Counted from the stretch's first letter, positions 25,727 to 35,735 are shown. The stretch is 64,000 bases of DNA from Paenilisteria newyorkensis (GCF_000766145.1 NZ_JNFB01000044.1:1-64000), one strand, 5' to 3'. Made by a program: numbers and translations. Notes: generated by a model not told the origin, from the letters alone.

Positions 25727-27061
25727 TTATGCTTCTACTTTTGTGAAGAATTGTGGTAGGTGTTCTTTGTGAGCTTCAAGTAACTCGTCTAGCACCGTTT
25801 GGGCGATGTCGCCGCTTGGAACTAGTGGGTTTAGTGTGAATGCCTGGAGTGCTGTATCGTAGCTTCCTGTTACGGCTGCTTCGATTGTCAGCTCTTCCAT
25901 TGCTTTCATGACTTGCAGTAGGCCGCGTTGTGCTGGTGGGAACTTTCCGAAGTTGACTGGCTCTGCTCCGTGTGCGCGGATAACGCTTGTGATTTCGATG
26001 GCGCTATCGTATGGTACGTCGTCGATTGCTCCGTTATTGCGTGTGGATACAACCATCATCGTGCCTTTATTATTGTAGATTGAGTTGATGATTTCGCAGG
26101 CTGCATCGCTGTAATGGGCGCCGCCGCGTTTGGATAATTCTTCTGGTTTGTGGTCTAAATTTGGATCTTTGTAAAGTTCGAATAGACTTTCTTCTAAGCG
26201 TTTTACGACTTGGCCGCGACTTCCTTCTGTTTTGAATGCTTCTAGTTCTTCTGCCAGCATGTCGTCTGTCATATAGTAGTAACGGTGATATGGGCATGGC
26301 AACATTTTTAGATTACGAACTTGTTCATATAGGAAGCGCATATTTTTGATGTTTTCTACGACTTTGTCTGGGTTTGCGTCTGGTGCGTATAGGCCGTCGA
26401 TAACTTGTTCTGTTAGCTCTGTGCCGTCTTTATCGAAAATGCGGTGCCAGTGTAAGTGATTGATTCCGGCAAATTTGAAGAATAGGTCTTCTTCTGGTTT
26501 TTTGAGGACGTCGGATGCACTTTTGATGGCGCCGATTGGAACGTTACATAGACCGATGACTTTTTCCCATTTTCCGTAGCGAAGAACGGCTTCTGTTACC
26601 ATTCCTGCTGGGTTGGTGAAGTTGATAAGCCACGCGTTTGGGCATAGTTCTTTCATATCTTCTACGATGCCTAGGATAACTGGTATTGTGCGGAATGCTT
26701 TGAACATGCCTCCTGCTCCGTTTGTTTCTTGGCCGATAATGCCGTGTTTTAATGGGATACTTTCATCTTTAATACGTGCGTCAAGTAAGCCTACGCGGAA
26801 TTGTGTTGTTACGAAGTCTGCATCTTTTAACGCGGCACGGCGATCGAGTGTCAGGTGTACTTCGCAGTCAATTCCGGCTGCTTCCACCATACGTTTTGCC
26901 ATTGCGCCAACGATTTCTAATTTTTCACGGCCTGCTTCAATGTCGACTAGCCATAATTCTCTGATTGGTAATTCGTCGAAACGTTTAATAAATCCTTCTA
27001 CTAGTTCTGGAGTGTAGCTTGATCCTCCACCAATGGTAACGATTTTTACGCCTTTTTTCAT
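25727..27061 (-). CDS. 6-phospho-beta-glucosidase, glycoside hydrolase family 4
   Basis: A 444-residue NAD- and metal-dependent GH4 enzyme. NAD site TIGGGSSYTPE starts at 9; NPAGMVTEA is at about 150-158; the metal ligands are Cys172 in GLCNVPIG and His202 in GINHLHW. It splits phosphorylated beta-glucosides brought in by a PTS. Of the three GH4 enzymes in the window it is the most divergent (GLCNVPIG and NHLHW instead of GLCNGPIG and NHMVF). AGGAGG precedes the ATG by nine bases. It is divergent from a LacI-type regulator. Confidence 0.93.
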   Translation of the reverse strand: MKKGVKIVTIGGGSSYTPELVEGFIKRFDELPIRELWLVDIEAGREKLEIVGAMAKRMVEAAGIDCEVHLTLDRRAALKDADFVTTQFRVGLLDARIKDESIPLKHGIIGQETNGAGGMFKAFRTIPVILGIVEDMKELCPNAWLINFTNPAGMVTEAVLRYGKWEKVIGLCNVPIGAIKSASDVLKKPEEDLFFKFAGINHLHWHRIFDKDGTELTEQVIDGLYAPDANPDKVVENIKNMRFLYEQVRNLKMLPCPYHRYYYMTDDMLAEELEAFKTEGSRGQVVKRLEESLFELYKDPNLDHKPEELSKRGGAHYSDAACEIINSIYNNKGTMMVVSTRNNGAIDDVPYDSAIEITSVIRAHGAEPVNFGKFPPAQRGLLQVMKAMEELTIEAAVTGSYDTALQAFTLNPLVPSGDIAQTVLDELLEAHKEHLPQFFTKVEA

Positions 27062-27084
27062 TTACACATACCTCCTGAAATTTT

Positions 27085-27098
27085 GTAAAGCGTTTTCT
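27085..27098. promoter_or_regulatory. cre-like/LacI-type operator
   Basis: GTAAAGCGTTTTCT (27085-27098) matches the cre consensus at 12 of 14 positions and lies between the GH4 gene and its divergent LacI-type regulator. It could bind CcpA or the local regulator. Confidence 0.5.
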
Positions 27099-27164
27099 TA
27101 TTTCTGCTCGTCTTCATTGTAGTTTATGTAATGCATTACAGGTCAAGGATTATTTAAAAACTTT

Positions 27165-27192
27165 TTGATTAGGGAGAAATTTGCGGTATACT
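27165..27192 (+). promoter_or_regulatory. promoter of lacI-type gene
   Basis: TTGATT (27165-27170), 16 bases, TATACT (27187-27192). The ATG of the regulator gene follows at 27225. Confidence 0.65.
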
Positions 27193-27224
27193 GGAGGGGA
27201 ACTGATGGTAAGGAGTTGGGTGGA

Positions 27225-28196
27225 ATGGCAAATATTCAGGATATCGCAAAATTAGCTGGGGTTTCTGCCGCAACTGTTTCTCGGGTTGTGAGTGGGCGTG
27301 GCTATGTGAGTGATGAGACGCGGGCGCGGGTGCAAAAGATTGTGGATCAGCTTGATTATGCGCCGAATCGAAATGCGGTTTCTCTCAAAAAGGGAAAAAC
27401 GATGATGCTCGGGATTGTGGCGTTGACGTTTGATAGTTCGATGGGTGTTTTTCTGCGGAGTTTCTCGATGGCGGCGCAGAGTGAAGGCTATAATGTGACT
27501 GTTTTTGTGACGAATGGGGATCAGGCGCGGGAACTGGAAGCACTTGAAATGTTGCGGCATAAGCAGTTGGATGCGCTTGTTTTTGTGTTGCGGGTGAGTC
27601 CTTGGGATGTGATTGAGGGCTATGCGAAATATGGACCGATTGTGACGTGGGAACGGGTGGAACTGCAAAAAGTGGCGTCGGTTTTTATGGATCAATATGA
27701 TGGTTATATGCTCGGTTTGGAACATTTGTATACTAGAGGATATCGACGCATTGTGAATATTTATGGACGGATGTCTGGGAAAAATACGCGTGGCCGGATG
27801 CGGGCTTTTGCTGATTTTTGCGAGAAGTATGGGTTGGATGCGAATGAGATGGAGCATTTTTATAATAAGGGGCGGATTACGCATGGCGAGGAGATTGCGC
27901 ATTGGTGGTTGGCGCAGGATGTGAAGGCTGACGCGATTTTGTGCCCGACGGATTATTTGGCGTCGGGATTCATTGCGGAGGCGCGGCGGATTGGGATTCG
28001 GGTTCCTGAGGATGTGGCGGTCGTTGGTTTTGATGATACGAATAATGTGGCGCGCTTGTTCGATATGACGACGATTCATTATCCGATTGATTTGCAGGCT
28101 GAGAATGCGTTTCGGATTATTTCGAATCGACTGGATGATAAGGATGAGCCTTTGCAGGAGCTGGAATTTCGATTGGTGGCGCGAAAAACGACATGA
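27225..28196 (+). CDS. LacI-family transcriptional regulator
   Basis: A 323-residue repressor. The N-terminal helix-turn-helix MANIQDIAKLAGVSAATVSRVVSGRGYVS is textbook LacI, followed by a periplasmic-binding-protein-like sugar-sensing domain (VAVVGFDDTN near the C-terminus). It likely controls the divergent GH4 gene. Start 27225 matches the family N-terminus; the frame is open 60 bases upstream but that part is outside the domain. The coding strand is unusually rich in G, which opens a long false frame on the other strand. Confidence 0.93.
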   Translation: MANIQDIAKLAGVSAATVSRVVSGRGYVSDETRARVQKIVDQLDYAPNRNAVSLKKGKTMMLGIVALTFDSSMGVFLRSFSMAAQSEGYNVTVFVTNGDQARELEALEMLRHKQLDALVFVLRVSPWDVIEGYAKYGPIVTWERVELQKVASVFMDQYDGYMLGLEHLYTRGYRRIVNIYGRMSGKNTRGRMRAFADFCEKYGLDANEMEHFYNKGRITHGEEIAHWWLAQDVKADAILCPTDYLASGFIAEARRIGIRVPEDVAVVGFDDTNNVARLFDMTTIHYPIDLQAENAFRIISNRLDDKDEPLQELEFRLVARKTT

Positions 28197-28220
28197 GAGC
28201 TGGTCTCATGTCGTTTTTTT
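28184..28220. terminator. bidirectional terminator
   Basis: AAAAACGACATGAGA (from 28184) pairs with TCTCATGTCGTTTTT (ending by 28220). It lies between the convergent LacI and DUF1304 genes; the LacI stop codon is within the stem. Confidence 0.88.
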
Positions 28221-28585
28221 CACATCGTGATGATTGTCAAAATTAGCGCGATAATCGCTGGCATCCCTTGCGCAAAAAAGATGCGTTTGGACACGGTTGC
28301 CGCACCATAAAGCGCCGCGATGACGACACAACTTAGGAAGAAAATCGCAATTTGCAGGCCGATAGCTGGGTCTGGATATAGCACACTCCAAACGAGGCCA
28401 GCCGCTAGAAAACCATTATACAAACCTTGATTTGCCGCAAGTTCTTTTCCATTTTCCGCTTTTTCTTTTGTCATGTTGAAGGTTTTCAATGTTCTTGGTT
28501 TCGTGAAGGCAAACATTTCGAAGTACATAATATAGAAATGCAGTAGCGCCACGATTAGAATGAAAATAGTAGTTAACATTGCCAT
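28220..28585 (-). CDS. DUF1304 family membrane protein
   Basis: A 121-residue protein with four hydrophobic segments. The N-terminal IFILIVALLHFYIMYFEMFAF and the AANQGLYNGFLAAGL segment fit DUF1304. Function unknown. Its ATG overlaps the stop of the upstream MarR-type gene (TAATG), so the two are translated together and are probably regulated by that repressor. Confidence 0.88.
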   Translation of the reverse strand: MAMLTTIFILIVALLHFYIMYFEMFAFTKPRTLKTFNMTKEKAENGKELAANQGLYNGFLAAGLVWSVLYPDPAIGLQIAIFFLSCVVIAALYGAATVSKRIFFAQGMPAIIALILTIITM

Positions 28586-29040
28586 TATTTCCTCTCCCCT
28601 TTCAAATGTTGCAACTCTTCCAGTAGCTGCCCTAATGTTTCGATGAGGCTCTGGACATCCTCAGGCTCTTTTGCCCGAAGTTGTTCCGTAGTTACTTGAT
28701 AAAACGGTAAAATGGTGATACTTTTTTGCGCCGCATGAGCACCTCGTTCTGTGAGGCTGAGCACGGTTTCTCGACGATCTATTTTTGAAGTTTCCCGGTG
28801 AATCACACCCTTTACGACAAGCTGATCAACCTGGGTACTCGCGGTACTTTTTGACAGCGATAATTGCTCAGTTACTTGCTTCAACGTCCCACCCTCATGA
28901 AAACGAATGGTATTCACAATCGCCAACTGCAAAAATGTCAAACCAAGCTCTGATTCATATTGTCTTGTGATTTGCACAAGTGTATTGTTGATGCTGACGA
29001 CCGCCTTGATAACATCTCCTGCTTGTTGTAAATTCGACAA
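28585..29040 (-). CDS. MarR-family transcriptional regulator
   Basis: A 151-residue winged-helix protein. Helix-turn-helix region GTLKQVTEQLSLSKSTASTQVDQLVVKGVIHRE and wing DRRETVLSLTERG are typical of MarR. Start is TTG 29040 with AAGGAAG seven bases upstream; the frame is open further but has no ribosome binding site and would include the promoter. It likely represses itself and the coupled DUF1304 gene through the palindrome at 29074-29093. Confidence 0.88.
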   Translation of the reverse strand: MSNLQQAGDVIKAVVSINNTLVQITRQYESELGLTFLQLAIVNTIRFHEGGTLKQVTEQLSLSKSTASTQVDQLVVKGVIHRETSKIDRRETVLSLTERGAHAAQKSITILPFYQVTTEQLRAKEPEDVQSLIETLGQLLEELQHLKGERK

Positions 29041-29073
29041 AAAACCACTTCCTTTAATATTAGTTCCTTTCAG

Positions 29074-29093
29074 TATAGTTCTATCATGAACTA
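29074..29093. promoter_or_regulatory. operator and -10 of the MarR/DUF1304 operon
   Basis: ATAGTTC-N6-GAACTAT is a perfect 7-bp inverted repeat. The minus-strand TATACT (29076-29071), a likely -10 box, overlaps its edge. This is the usual arrangement for MarR autorepression. Confidence 0.65.
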
Positions 29094-29167
29094 TTTTAGA
29101 ATAAGATGCAACCTTTGAGTTTTGGTACATTGAAAAACCAATATTCTTTGAATACACTACCAAACCA

Positions 29168-29359
29168 GAGCGAAGCGAGGAATGTTCAGATACTAGGCAA
29201 AGCCGAGCACCGGAGTGGAGCGTACGATTTGTACATTGACTGAAAACAGGGAGGAAGTCTTATCTCCGACCATGTGAGAAGTTATGCGTAGCTCACTTGC
29301 GAAGAAGAACCCCGGAGCACAGGCTTTAACGACGCAGGTGAGCATTCCTCGCTTCGCTC
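29168..29359 (+). repeat. palindromic intergenic repeat, long copy R2
   Basis: 192 bases with arms GAGCGAAGCGAGGAATG perfectly inverted (29168-29184 and 29343-29359). Core pieces shared with R1, R3 and R4: ACTAGGCAAA, GAGCACC, GGAG-GTAC...GTAC, and GGCTTTAACGACG. The inner helix is AAAGCC/GGCTTT, and about 70 extra bases sit in the middle. It ends five bases before the stop codon of the UPF0210 gene. Confidence 0.75.
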
Positions 29360-29364
29360 CCGCC

Positions 29365-30720
29365 TCAGTTTTTGAAGGAGTGGATCGGCGCTGGTATCCT
29401 CCCACCACGTGCAATGAATTCGGCGGATGAATTTTTATTTACTTTCATAACGGGAGCTGTTCCAAGCAAACCGCCAAATTCGACCATATCACCAACTTTT
29501 GTTCCTTCTGCGGGAATGATCCGAACGGCTGTTGTTTTATTATTGATGACTCCAATTGCTGCTTCGTCGGCAATCATGGCAGCTATGGTGGTTGCTGGTG
29601 TGTCTCCTGGAATCGCAATCATGTCAAGGCCTACGGAGCAAATCGCTGTCATCGCTTCTAATTTTTCTAGGTTTAGTGAGCCATTATTGACCGCTTCGAT
29701 CATGCCAATATCTTCTGAAACGGGTATGAACGCGCCACTCAGCCCGCCGACGTGACCGCATGCCATAACTCCGCCTTTTTTGACGGCATCGTTTAGAAGG
29801 GCGAGCGCGGCGGTTGTTCCGTGTGTCCCAACGGTTTCGAGGCCCATTTCCTCCAAGACGTGTGCGACGGAATCTCCGACGGCTGGGGTTGGTGCAAGGG
29901 ACAAGTCTACAATGCCAAATGGCACGCCTAGACGCTTGGATGCTTCTTGTCCAACGAGTTCGCCCATTCGCGTGATTTTGAAAGCGGTTTGTTTGACCAT
30001 TTCAGCAACTTTATCAAAACTCTCGCCTTTTACTTTTTCAATCGCTCGCTTGACAACTCCGGGTCCGCTAACTCCGACGTTGATGACGCAATCGGCCTCA
30101 CCAACTCCGTGAAAAGCGCCTGCCATGAAGGGATTATCTTCTACTGCATTTGCGAACACGACTAGTTTTGCGCAGCCAAGGCCTTGTGTATCGATCGTCA
30201 ATTCGGCGGTTTTCTTGATGACTTCGCCCATGTCTCGAACGGCGTCCATGTTGATTCCTGTTCGTGTGGATCCAATATTTACCGAAGAGCAAACACGTTC
30301 TGTTTGTGCAAGCGCCTCAGGTATCGACGCAATCAAAATCGCATCGCCTTTTGTGTACCCTTTCTCCACTAAGGCCGAGAATCCACCGATAAAATTGACG
30401 CCGACTTTTTTCGCCGCATCATCTAGTGTTTTGGCAAAAGCAACATAATCTTTGTCCGCAGAAGCGCCTGCAATAATCGCGATTGGCGTCACAGATATCC
30501 GTTTATTGATAATTGGTATCCCGAATTCAGATTCAATCTGTTCGCCTGTTTCGACCAGTTTTTCTGCATATGTAGTGATTTTTTCGTATATTTTCGCGCG
30601 TGCTTTCTCGCCGTCACTATCGATGCAATCAAGCAGTGAAATTCCCATCGTTATTGTTCGAATGTCTAGTTTTTCTTCTTCAATCATTCGAATTGTTTCT
30701 AGGATTTGTTTCGTCTCCAT
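29365..30720 (-). CDS. PFL family / UPF0210 (DUF711) protein
   Basis: A 451-residue cytoplasmic protein of the UPF0210 family (pyruvate-formate-lyase-like fold), with [32 protein letters not shown] at the start, [18 protein letters not shown] near residue 320 and a C-terminal [14 protein letters not shown]. Biochemical role not established. It is 12 bases behind an ACT-domain gene, a pairing seen in many bacteria (UPF0237-UPF0210). AGGAGG precedes the ATG by seven bases. Confidence 0.92.
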   Translation of the reverse strand: METKQILETIRMIEEEKLDIRTITMGISLLDCIDSDGEKARAKIYEKITTYAEKLVETGEQIESEFGIPIINKRISVTPIAIIAGASADKDYVAFAKTLDDAAKKVGVNFIGGFSALVEKGYTKGDAILIASIPEALAQTERVCSSVNIGSTRTGINMDAVRDMGEVIKKTAELTIDTQGLGCAKLVVFANAVEDNPFMAGAFHGVGEADCVINVGVSGPGVVKRAIEKVKGESFDKVAEMVKQTAFKITRMGELVGQEASKRLGVPFGIVDLSLAPTPAVGDSVAHVLEEMGLETVGTHGTTAALALLNDAVKKGGVMACGHVGGLSGAFIPVSEDIGMIEAVNNGSLNLEKLEAMTAICSVGLDMIAIPGDTPATTIAAMIADEAAIGVINNKTTAVRIIPAEGTKVGDMVEFGGLLGTAPVMKVNKNSSAEFIARGGRIPAPIHSFKN

Positions 30721-30732
30721 ATCCGCACCTCC

Positions 30733-31002
30733 TTATAGTTTATGCATTGAATTGAATATTTCTTCGCGTTGAATGCTGACTTTGACTTGTAGATCCGTGC
30801 CTTTTTTTGCAAGTTGCTCTTTTACCTCGTCAAATGCCTTTGTCGTCGTGCTGAGGTCAAGCATCATCATCATGGTGAAATAGCCATCCATAATCGTCTG
30901 CGATACATCTAAAATATTGATTTCGAGCTCGCTAAGCTCATTGCTGACGCCGGCGATGATACCAACGTTGTCTTTCCCGATAACTGTTAAAATTGCTTTC
31001 AA
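30733..31002 (-). CDS. ACT-domain protein, UPF0237 family
   Basis: An 89-residue protein made of one ACT domain (MKAILTVIGKDNVGIIAGVSNELSELEINILDVSQTI). ACT domains bind small ligands, often amino acids; the ligand is unknown. Start is TTG 31002 with AAGGAG eight bases upstream; the longer open frame upstream is non-coding in look. It is the first gene of a two-gene operon with UPF0210. Confidence 0.9.
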   Translation of the reverse strand: MKAILTVIGKDNVGIIAGVSNELSELEINILDVSQTIMDGYFTMMMMLDLSTTTKAFDEVKEQLAKKGTDLQVKVSIQREEIFNSMHKL

Positions 31003-31118
31003 TAAATCCAGCTCCTTTTTTAGTTGATAGATTCTATTATACTTCTTATCGTGCTGAATTTCACTAATTTTTTGAAAATAAAATCTTGAGTGTGTATTGC
31101 GGTTTCTTATAATAACAA

Positions 31119-31163
31119 AAAAGTAGCACAAAACACGTCTAGAATCGTGTTTGTGCTACTTTT
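31119..31163. terminator. terminator of LPXTG protein gene
   Basis: AAAAGTAGCACAAAACACG pairs, with one bulged A, with CGTGTTTGTGCTACTTTT (31146-31163). On the minus strand the stem is followed by TTTTTTGTT; it may also serve in the other direction. Confidence 0.85.
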
Positions 31164-31172
31164 GCTATATCC

Positions 31173-34160
31173 TTATTTTTTTCTACGCAAGAAAAGCGCG
31201 CCAAGTGCGGCTAGTAAGCCTCCAAAAAGAACAGTGGATGTGGTGTCGCTATCGCCTGTTGTTGGTAATGCGTTGGTCGGTGCTACTTTCGTTGGTTGTG
31301 CCACTTTCACTGGGACAACTGGGCTTGCGGATGGTGCTGGTTTCACGCTTGGGCTTGGTTTCGCTGGTGTTGTTGGAACAGCGGGTGCCACTGGTGAGAT
31401 TGGATCTACCGGTACGATCGGTTGCGCGCCAACAAGGACGGTGATGGTGAACTGTGTTTCGTTGCCGTCGCTGTCTGTCACGCTGTACGTTACGTGGTAG
31501 ATGCCTGCTACATTCGGATTGACGTCATTACTGATGACTTGGATTTGACTGGTAATGTCGCCATCTTCTAAGTCTTCTGCCGTCATGCCCGCCATTGGAT
31601 CGAAGGCTTGGCCAAATGTTAGCGTGATGTCGTTCGCATGGATGACTGGTTTTTCATTCGTCAAAACGGTCACCGTGTATGTTTGTTCCGTTGTGTTGCC
31701 ATCAGAATCGAGCACGCTATACGTGATATGATAATCTCCTGGTACATCAATGTTCACATCGTTTGCGATGATTTTAACTGCAGGACTCAGATCGCCATCT
31801 TCCAAATCACTCGCTGAAACACCCAACATTGGATCAAATGGAAAATGTGCTTTGACAATACGATTTGTGGCGATAATCATTGGTTTTTCATTAGTCAGAA
31901 CGGTGACCTTGATTGTTCTGGTCGTTGTGTTTTTATCAGAATCTGTCACACTATACGTAATGTGATATGTCCCTGTAACAGCTGTATTCACGTCATTAGA
32001 AACAATTTCTATAGAGTGCGTCACGTCTCCGTCTTCTAAATCACTCGCCGAAACAATGGCTTTTGGGTCAAAGGGCAAACCTGCTTTGATGGTCTGATCA
32101 GATACGTGAATTTCAGGTTTATCGTTCGTTCTGACATAGACATGGCGCGTAACGCTTGTTGTATTGTTATCAGAATCTGTGACAGAATAAACCACTGCAT
32201 ACTGACCTTCTGATTCCATGTTGACATTGTTTGATATAATACTAATATTATCTGTTAAGTCGCCATCTTCCAAATCACTCGCTGTGATGCCGACCATTGG
32301 GTTAAATATATCCCCAACTTTCAAATAGTCATCGTTTGTCGTAATTACCGGTGCATCATTTGTCAAAATGGTCACTTGAATCGTCTTCGTTGTTGTATTA
32401 TCATCTGAATCCGTCACGCTATACGTCACGTGATACACACCCACTTTTTCTGTATCGACATCGTTGCTCGTAACAATGATTTTATTAGTGATATCACCGT
32501 CTTCTGTATCGGATGCTGTCACACCTTTTTTCACGTTATATGCCTTGTGGATGTGCTGTACAACATCGGATGCTTCGATGATAGGTGCATCATTACTTGT
32601 TACTGTCACAGTGACTGTTTTTGTCGTCGTATTGTCGTCTGAGTCTGTGACACTATAGGTTATGTGATATGTCCCGACTTCGCTTGTGTTGACATCGTTT
32701 GCTATCACTGAAATTTTTGGAGTGAGATTGCCATCTTCTGTATCGGTTGCTGTCACGCCCACTTTTGGATCAAACATGCTACCTTTTTTCAAGGTCTTGT
32801 CTGTCGCTGAAATTGTAGGCGCATCATTGCTTGTCACCGTTACAGCGATTGTTTTTGTTGTTGTGTTATCGTCTGAATCGGTTACGCTATAAGTCACGTA
32901 GTACGTTCCAACTACCGCAGTATTAACTGTGTTCTCGACTATCTTGATTTTATTTGTCAAATCGCCGTCTTCTAAATCAGATGAACTCACGCCAGCAAGA
33001 GAATTAAATAATTTTCCTTTTTTTATTGTCGTATCAGAACATCTGATTACCGGAAATTCCCCAGTAACAATCATCAAGTCTGTACCAGTTGAACTAGCAG
33101 AATACTCTGCATCTTTAAATCCATCGTCCTCATATAAAACTTTTGTTTTTATATTAACTTCATTATTTGTTACGGTTAAAGCCTTAACACCAACGCTAAC
33201 GACAGATGTAGAATTCACGTTTACTTTGTCTAGATGAACGGATACCGTATGAGATAAAGCATCATATGTCACGTCATTTGTCACATTACCATCCACTGAC
33301 ACAGAATCTGGAATATAAGCGAGTTGCTCTGGTAACGGAATTTCAAGTTTGACATTCCCCGCATCCATGCCACCTGTATTATTTAAACTAACCTCATATA
33401 TTGTTGTATCATTTTTCTTGATACTTGCTTGTGCCACTGAATCACTCATCCTAAGAACAGATGGCGTCGAGAATACAATGTCGTCTATAAAATTACCGCT
33501 CCCTTTATTCCCATCAGCTGTTGAAATAGCCTCAAATTCAAAGCGAGTTACGGTCTGCCCTTCTGGAATTGTATATGTTCCTTGATAATTGACCCATGCT
33601 TTATTACCAGAGCTCATCGTTGTAATCAGTGATAGGTCTTTATCTGGGGCCCCGAATTTCACAACCGCTGTGTCAATACCACTTCTACCTCTATGTGAAA
33701 CCTTCCAGCGAATAGTTTTTCCTGGTATAGTTTCTACATCTTGGTATAGTGCCGCTACAGAATCAGAGTTTAATTCCGCATGTTGATCACCATCTGCTGC
33801 CTTAACACCTCCATAATTACGCTGTATCTCTATTAAATTACTCACAGCCGTCGTATTCCAGCCAGGTACTAGAGATGCGTCTAAAAGCGCATAAGTTTTA
33901 TCAATAACAGGATTCTCAAAGCTACCATTGACTAATTGAATAGTTTCATTATCAGCAGCTAATTTGGGAATTTCTAAAGGTTTGGTAAGATTGCTTTGAA
34001 GTGTAGCACTTGAAACCGCTTTTTGTATTTCTTTTAATTTATCCTCTCCTCTTGTTGAATATATCGCTAGGTTTTCTGATGCCGAAACAAAAGGCTGTAT
34101 TGGTAATACAGTGCATACTAACATCACCACAGTTGTTACCCCTATTTTTTTTAATTTCAT
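31173..34160 (-). CDS. LPXTG cell-wall protein with seven DUF5011-like repeats
   Basis: A 995-residue surface protein. The signal peptide ends near residue 28. Residues about 76-235 form a jelly-roll/DUF642-like domain (NGSFENPVIDKTY, PGWNTT, IEIQRN). About 240-355 form a DUF11-like domain. About 367-913 contain seven tandem Ig-like DUF5011 repeats of about 78 residues, each with ASDLEDGDLT and GTYHITYSVTDSDDNTTT signatures. A Pro-rich spacer follows, then LPTTG (965-969), a hydrophobic segment and RRKK for sortase A anchoring. It is probably an adhesin or wall-spanning stalk; the ligand is unknown. Repeat units differ enough that they are stable, not recent copies. AGGAGG precedes the ATG. 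The 360 bases upstream (34161-34521) hold its promoter region and the hmp terminator only. Confidence 0.93.
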   Translation of the reverse strand: MKLKKIGVTTVVMLVCTVLPIQPFVSASENLAIYSTRGEDKLKEIQKAVSSATLQSNLTKPLEIPKLAADNETIQLVNGSFENPVIDKTYALLDASLVPGWNTTAVSNLIEIQRNYGGVKAADGDQHAELNSDSVAALYQDVETIPGKTIRWKVSHRGRSGIDTAVVKFGAPDKDLSLITTMSSGNKAWVNYQGTYTIPEGQTVTRFEFEAISTADGNKGSGNFIDDIVFSTPSVLRMSDSVAQASIKKNDTTIYEVSLNNTGGMDAGNVKLEIPLPEQLAYIPDSVSVDGNVTNDVTYDALSHTVSVHLDKVNVNSTSVVSVGVKALTVTNNEVNIKTKVLYEDDGFKDAEYSASSTGTDLMIVTGEFPVIRCSDTTIKKGKLFNSLAGVSSSDLEDGDLTNKIKIVENTVNTAVVGTYYVTYSVTDSDDNTTTKTIAVTVTSNDAPTISATDKTLKKGSMFDPKVGVTATDTEDGNLTPKISVIANDVNTSEVGTYHITYSVTDSDDNTTTKTVTVTVTSNDAPIIEASDVVQHIHKAYNVKKGVTASDTEDGDITNKIIVTSNDVDTEKVGVYHVTYSVTDSDDNTTTKTIQVTILTNDAPVITTNDDYLKVGDIFNPMVGITASDLEDGDLTDNISIISNNVNMESEGQYAVVYSVTDSDNNTTSVTRHVYVRTNDKPEIHVSDQTIKAGLPFDPKAIVSASDLEDGDVTHSIEIVSNDVNTAVTGTYHITYSVTDSDKNTTTRTIKVTVLTNEKPMIIATNRIVKAHFPFDPMLGVSASDLEDGDLSPAVKIIANDVNIDVPGDYHITYSVLDSDGNTTEQTYTVTVLTNEKPVIHANDITLTFGQAFDPMAGMTAEDLEDGDITSQIQVISNDVNPNVAGIYHVTYSVTDSDGNETQFTITVLVGAQPIVPVDPISPVAPAVPTTPAKPSPSVKPAPSASPVVPVKVAQPTKVAPTNALPTTGDSDTTSTVLFGGLLAALGALFLRRKK

Positions 34161-34462
34161 TACTATTTACTCCTCCTTATTTATCAGGACACGTATCTTT
34201 GCAATTCGTATCAATAAACAAATCATAACAATAATGCTATTTTCAAAAAACACTATACTTCCCTTTAAGAGACCTCAAATATGTATTTTTAGCGACAATT
34301 ATTCTGTTTATAAATTTATACCGCAATTTAACGAAGATAACCCTAAGACCAAAATATAAGATTACCACAATTATACTTTAAATTGATATGACCTTCATGA
34401 ATGAGTATAGAACTATACCCTTTAAAAAGCACATAGCGCTTGACACAATATTAGACACAAAA

Positions 34463-34500
34463 AAGCATTATCCAGCCTAGGTCATAGCTTGATAATGCTT
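34463..34500 (-). terminator. terminator of flavohemoglobin gene
   Basis: AAGCATTATC (34463-34472) pairs with GATAATGCTT (34491-34500), followed on the minus strand by a T tract (TTTTTTGTG). Confidence 0.85.
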
Positions 34501-34521
34501 AAATTGGGACTTATATTTTAT

Positions 34522-35658
34522 CTATCTTATTAAACTCAACATTGGCTGGAATGCTTCAAAATGAATATCCAACTGCTTGTGCCCTAATTCTAATAAAATC
34601 TTTTCAACTGCACTCATAAAAGGCACAGGCCCGCATAAATAAATCGCCGCTCCTTGTTTCACCATTTCAACTAAATCAGCTTTTGTCACATATCTATTGG
34701 AAAATAAGTGATATTTCGCGCCTAGCTTCATGCGAAATTCTTCTGCAAATACGGCGTACTCTTTCGACCTCACGCAATGTATCAACTGCGCCTCGTTTGC
34801 TGCTTCTAAACTGTCAATCATCGCCGCAATCGGTGTTATCCCAATGCCTCCCGCGATGAAAACGTGGCTACTCGCCGTTTTATCTAATTCGAAATCTCCT
34901 GCTGGAAGCGTCGCAAGTATCGTGTCTCCAACTTCGTAATTCTCAAAAATATGATTGGAAACGACGCCAGCTGGATCTTTCTCATTTTCCTGTTTGATCG
35001 CGACTTGATAGCTTTTTCCATCAAACGCTTTCGTCAAACTGTATTGGCGATTGTGAAATAACTCATTCAGTTTCACACGTAGCGATATATATTGCCCTGG
35101 CGTGAAATCGACTAGTTCGCTACCATCATTTCGAGCTAGATTTAATGTAAAAATATTCGGTGCAATCTGGCGTTTTTCAATAATTTTGAAGGCGATAAAA
35201 TCACGGTTTCGCTCGTCGCCCAGCGCGTCGTACATCTCCTGCTCGACTTCGATGAAAATGTCAGCAATAATGCCGTATGCTGCGCCCCAAGCGTCCAAGA
35301 GTTCTGGTGTTGCAGCGTCGCCTAAATATTCCGCGATTCCTTTTAATAAGTATTCGCCGACAATTGGATAGTGTTCTGCTTTAATCGTTAGACTGCGGTG
35401 TTTGTGTGCGATGGTTTTGACTTGTGGCAGTAGCACTTCTAATTGCTCAATATTTTCTGCTGCTAAATAAACGGTGTTCGCCAACGCTAACGGCTGCGTT
35501 CCAATTTCTTGATTCGTAAGGTTGAAATAATTCAGCAGTTCTGGATGCGCCGCAAACATCTTTTTATAAAAAATCGATGTGATCTCTTTCCCATGTTCTT
35601 TTAAAATTGGTGCTGTGGATTTCACGATTTGTTTTTGTTCCTCTGTCATTGTCGTCAT
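34522..35658 (-). CDS. hmp: flavohemoglobin, nitric oxide dioxygenase
   Basis: A 378-residue protein with an N-terminal globin domain (about 1-140; proximal His in IAHKHRSL near residue 87), a FAD domain (RQYSLT near 215) and an NAD-binding domain (GGIGITPIAAM near 285; YLCGPVPFM near 348). It oxidises nitric oxide to nitrate with NAD(P)H. Length is slightly shorter than E. coli Hmp. GGGGGG precedes the ATG by seven or more bases. The upstream palindrome at 35678-35703 may be its control site. Confidence 0.93.
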   Translation of the reverse strand: MTTMTEEQKQIVKSTAPILKEHGKEITSIFYKKMFAAHPELLNYFNLTNQEIGTQPLALANTVYLAAENIEQLEVLLPQVKTIAHKHRSLTIKAEHYPIVGEYLLKGIAEYLGDAATPELLDAWGAAYGIIADIFIEVEQEMYDALGDERNRDFIAFKIIEKRQIAPNIFTLNLARNDGSELVDFTPGQYISLRVKLNELFHNRQYSLTKAFDGKSYQVAIKQENEKDPAGVVSNHIFENYEVGDTILATLPAGDFELDKTASSHVFIAGGIGITPIAAMIDSLEAANEAQLIHCVRSKEYAVFAEEFRMKLGAKYHLFSNRYVTKADLVEMVKQGAAIYLCGPVPFMSAVEKILLELGHKQLDIHFEAFQPMLSLIR

Positions 35659-35677
35659 TCTTAATCCCCCCTAAAAA

Positions 35678-35703
35678 ATGGTATACAACATTTATCATAC
35701 CAT
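35678..35703. promoter_or_regulatory. inverted repeat upstream of hmp
   Basis: ATGGTAT (35678-35684) and ATACCAT (35697-35703) form a perfect 7-bp inverted repeat with 12 bases between, 20-45 bases before the hmp start. It is a candidate operator for a nitrosative-stress or redox regulator; it does not fit the usual B. subtilis NsrR box. Confidence 0.45.
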
Positions 35704-35735
35704 ACCATGTCCCACGAATCTCTCAGGGTTTTCCC

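Noticed and set aside
27252-28079. 275-residue open frame on the minus strand
   Set aside because: It lies fully opposite the LacI-family gene and has an Arg/His/Pro-rich composition, a shadow caused by the G-rich coding strand.
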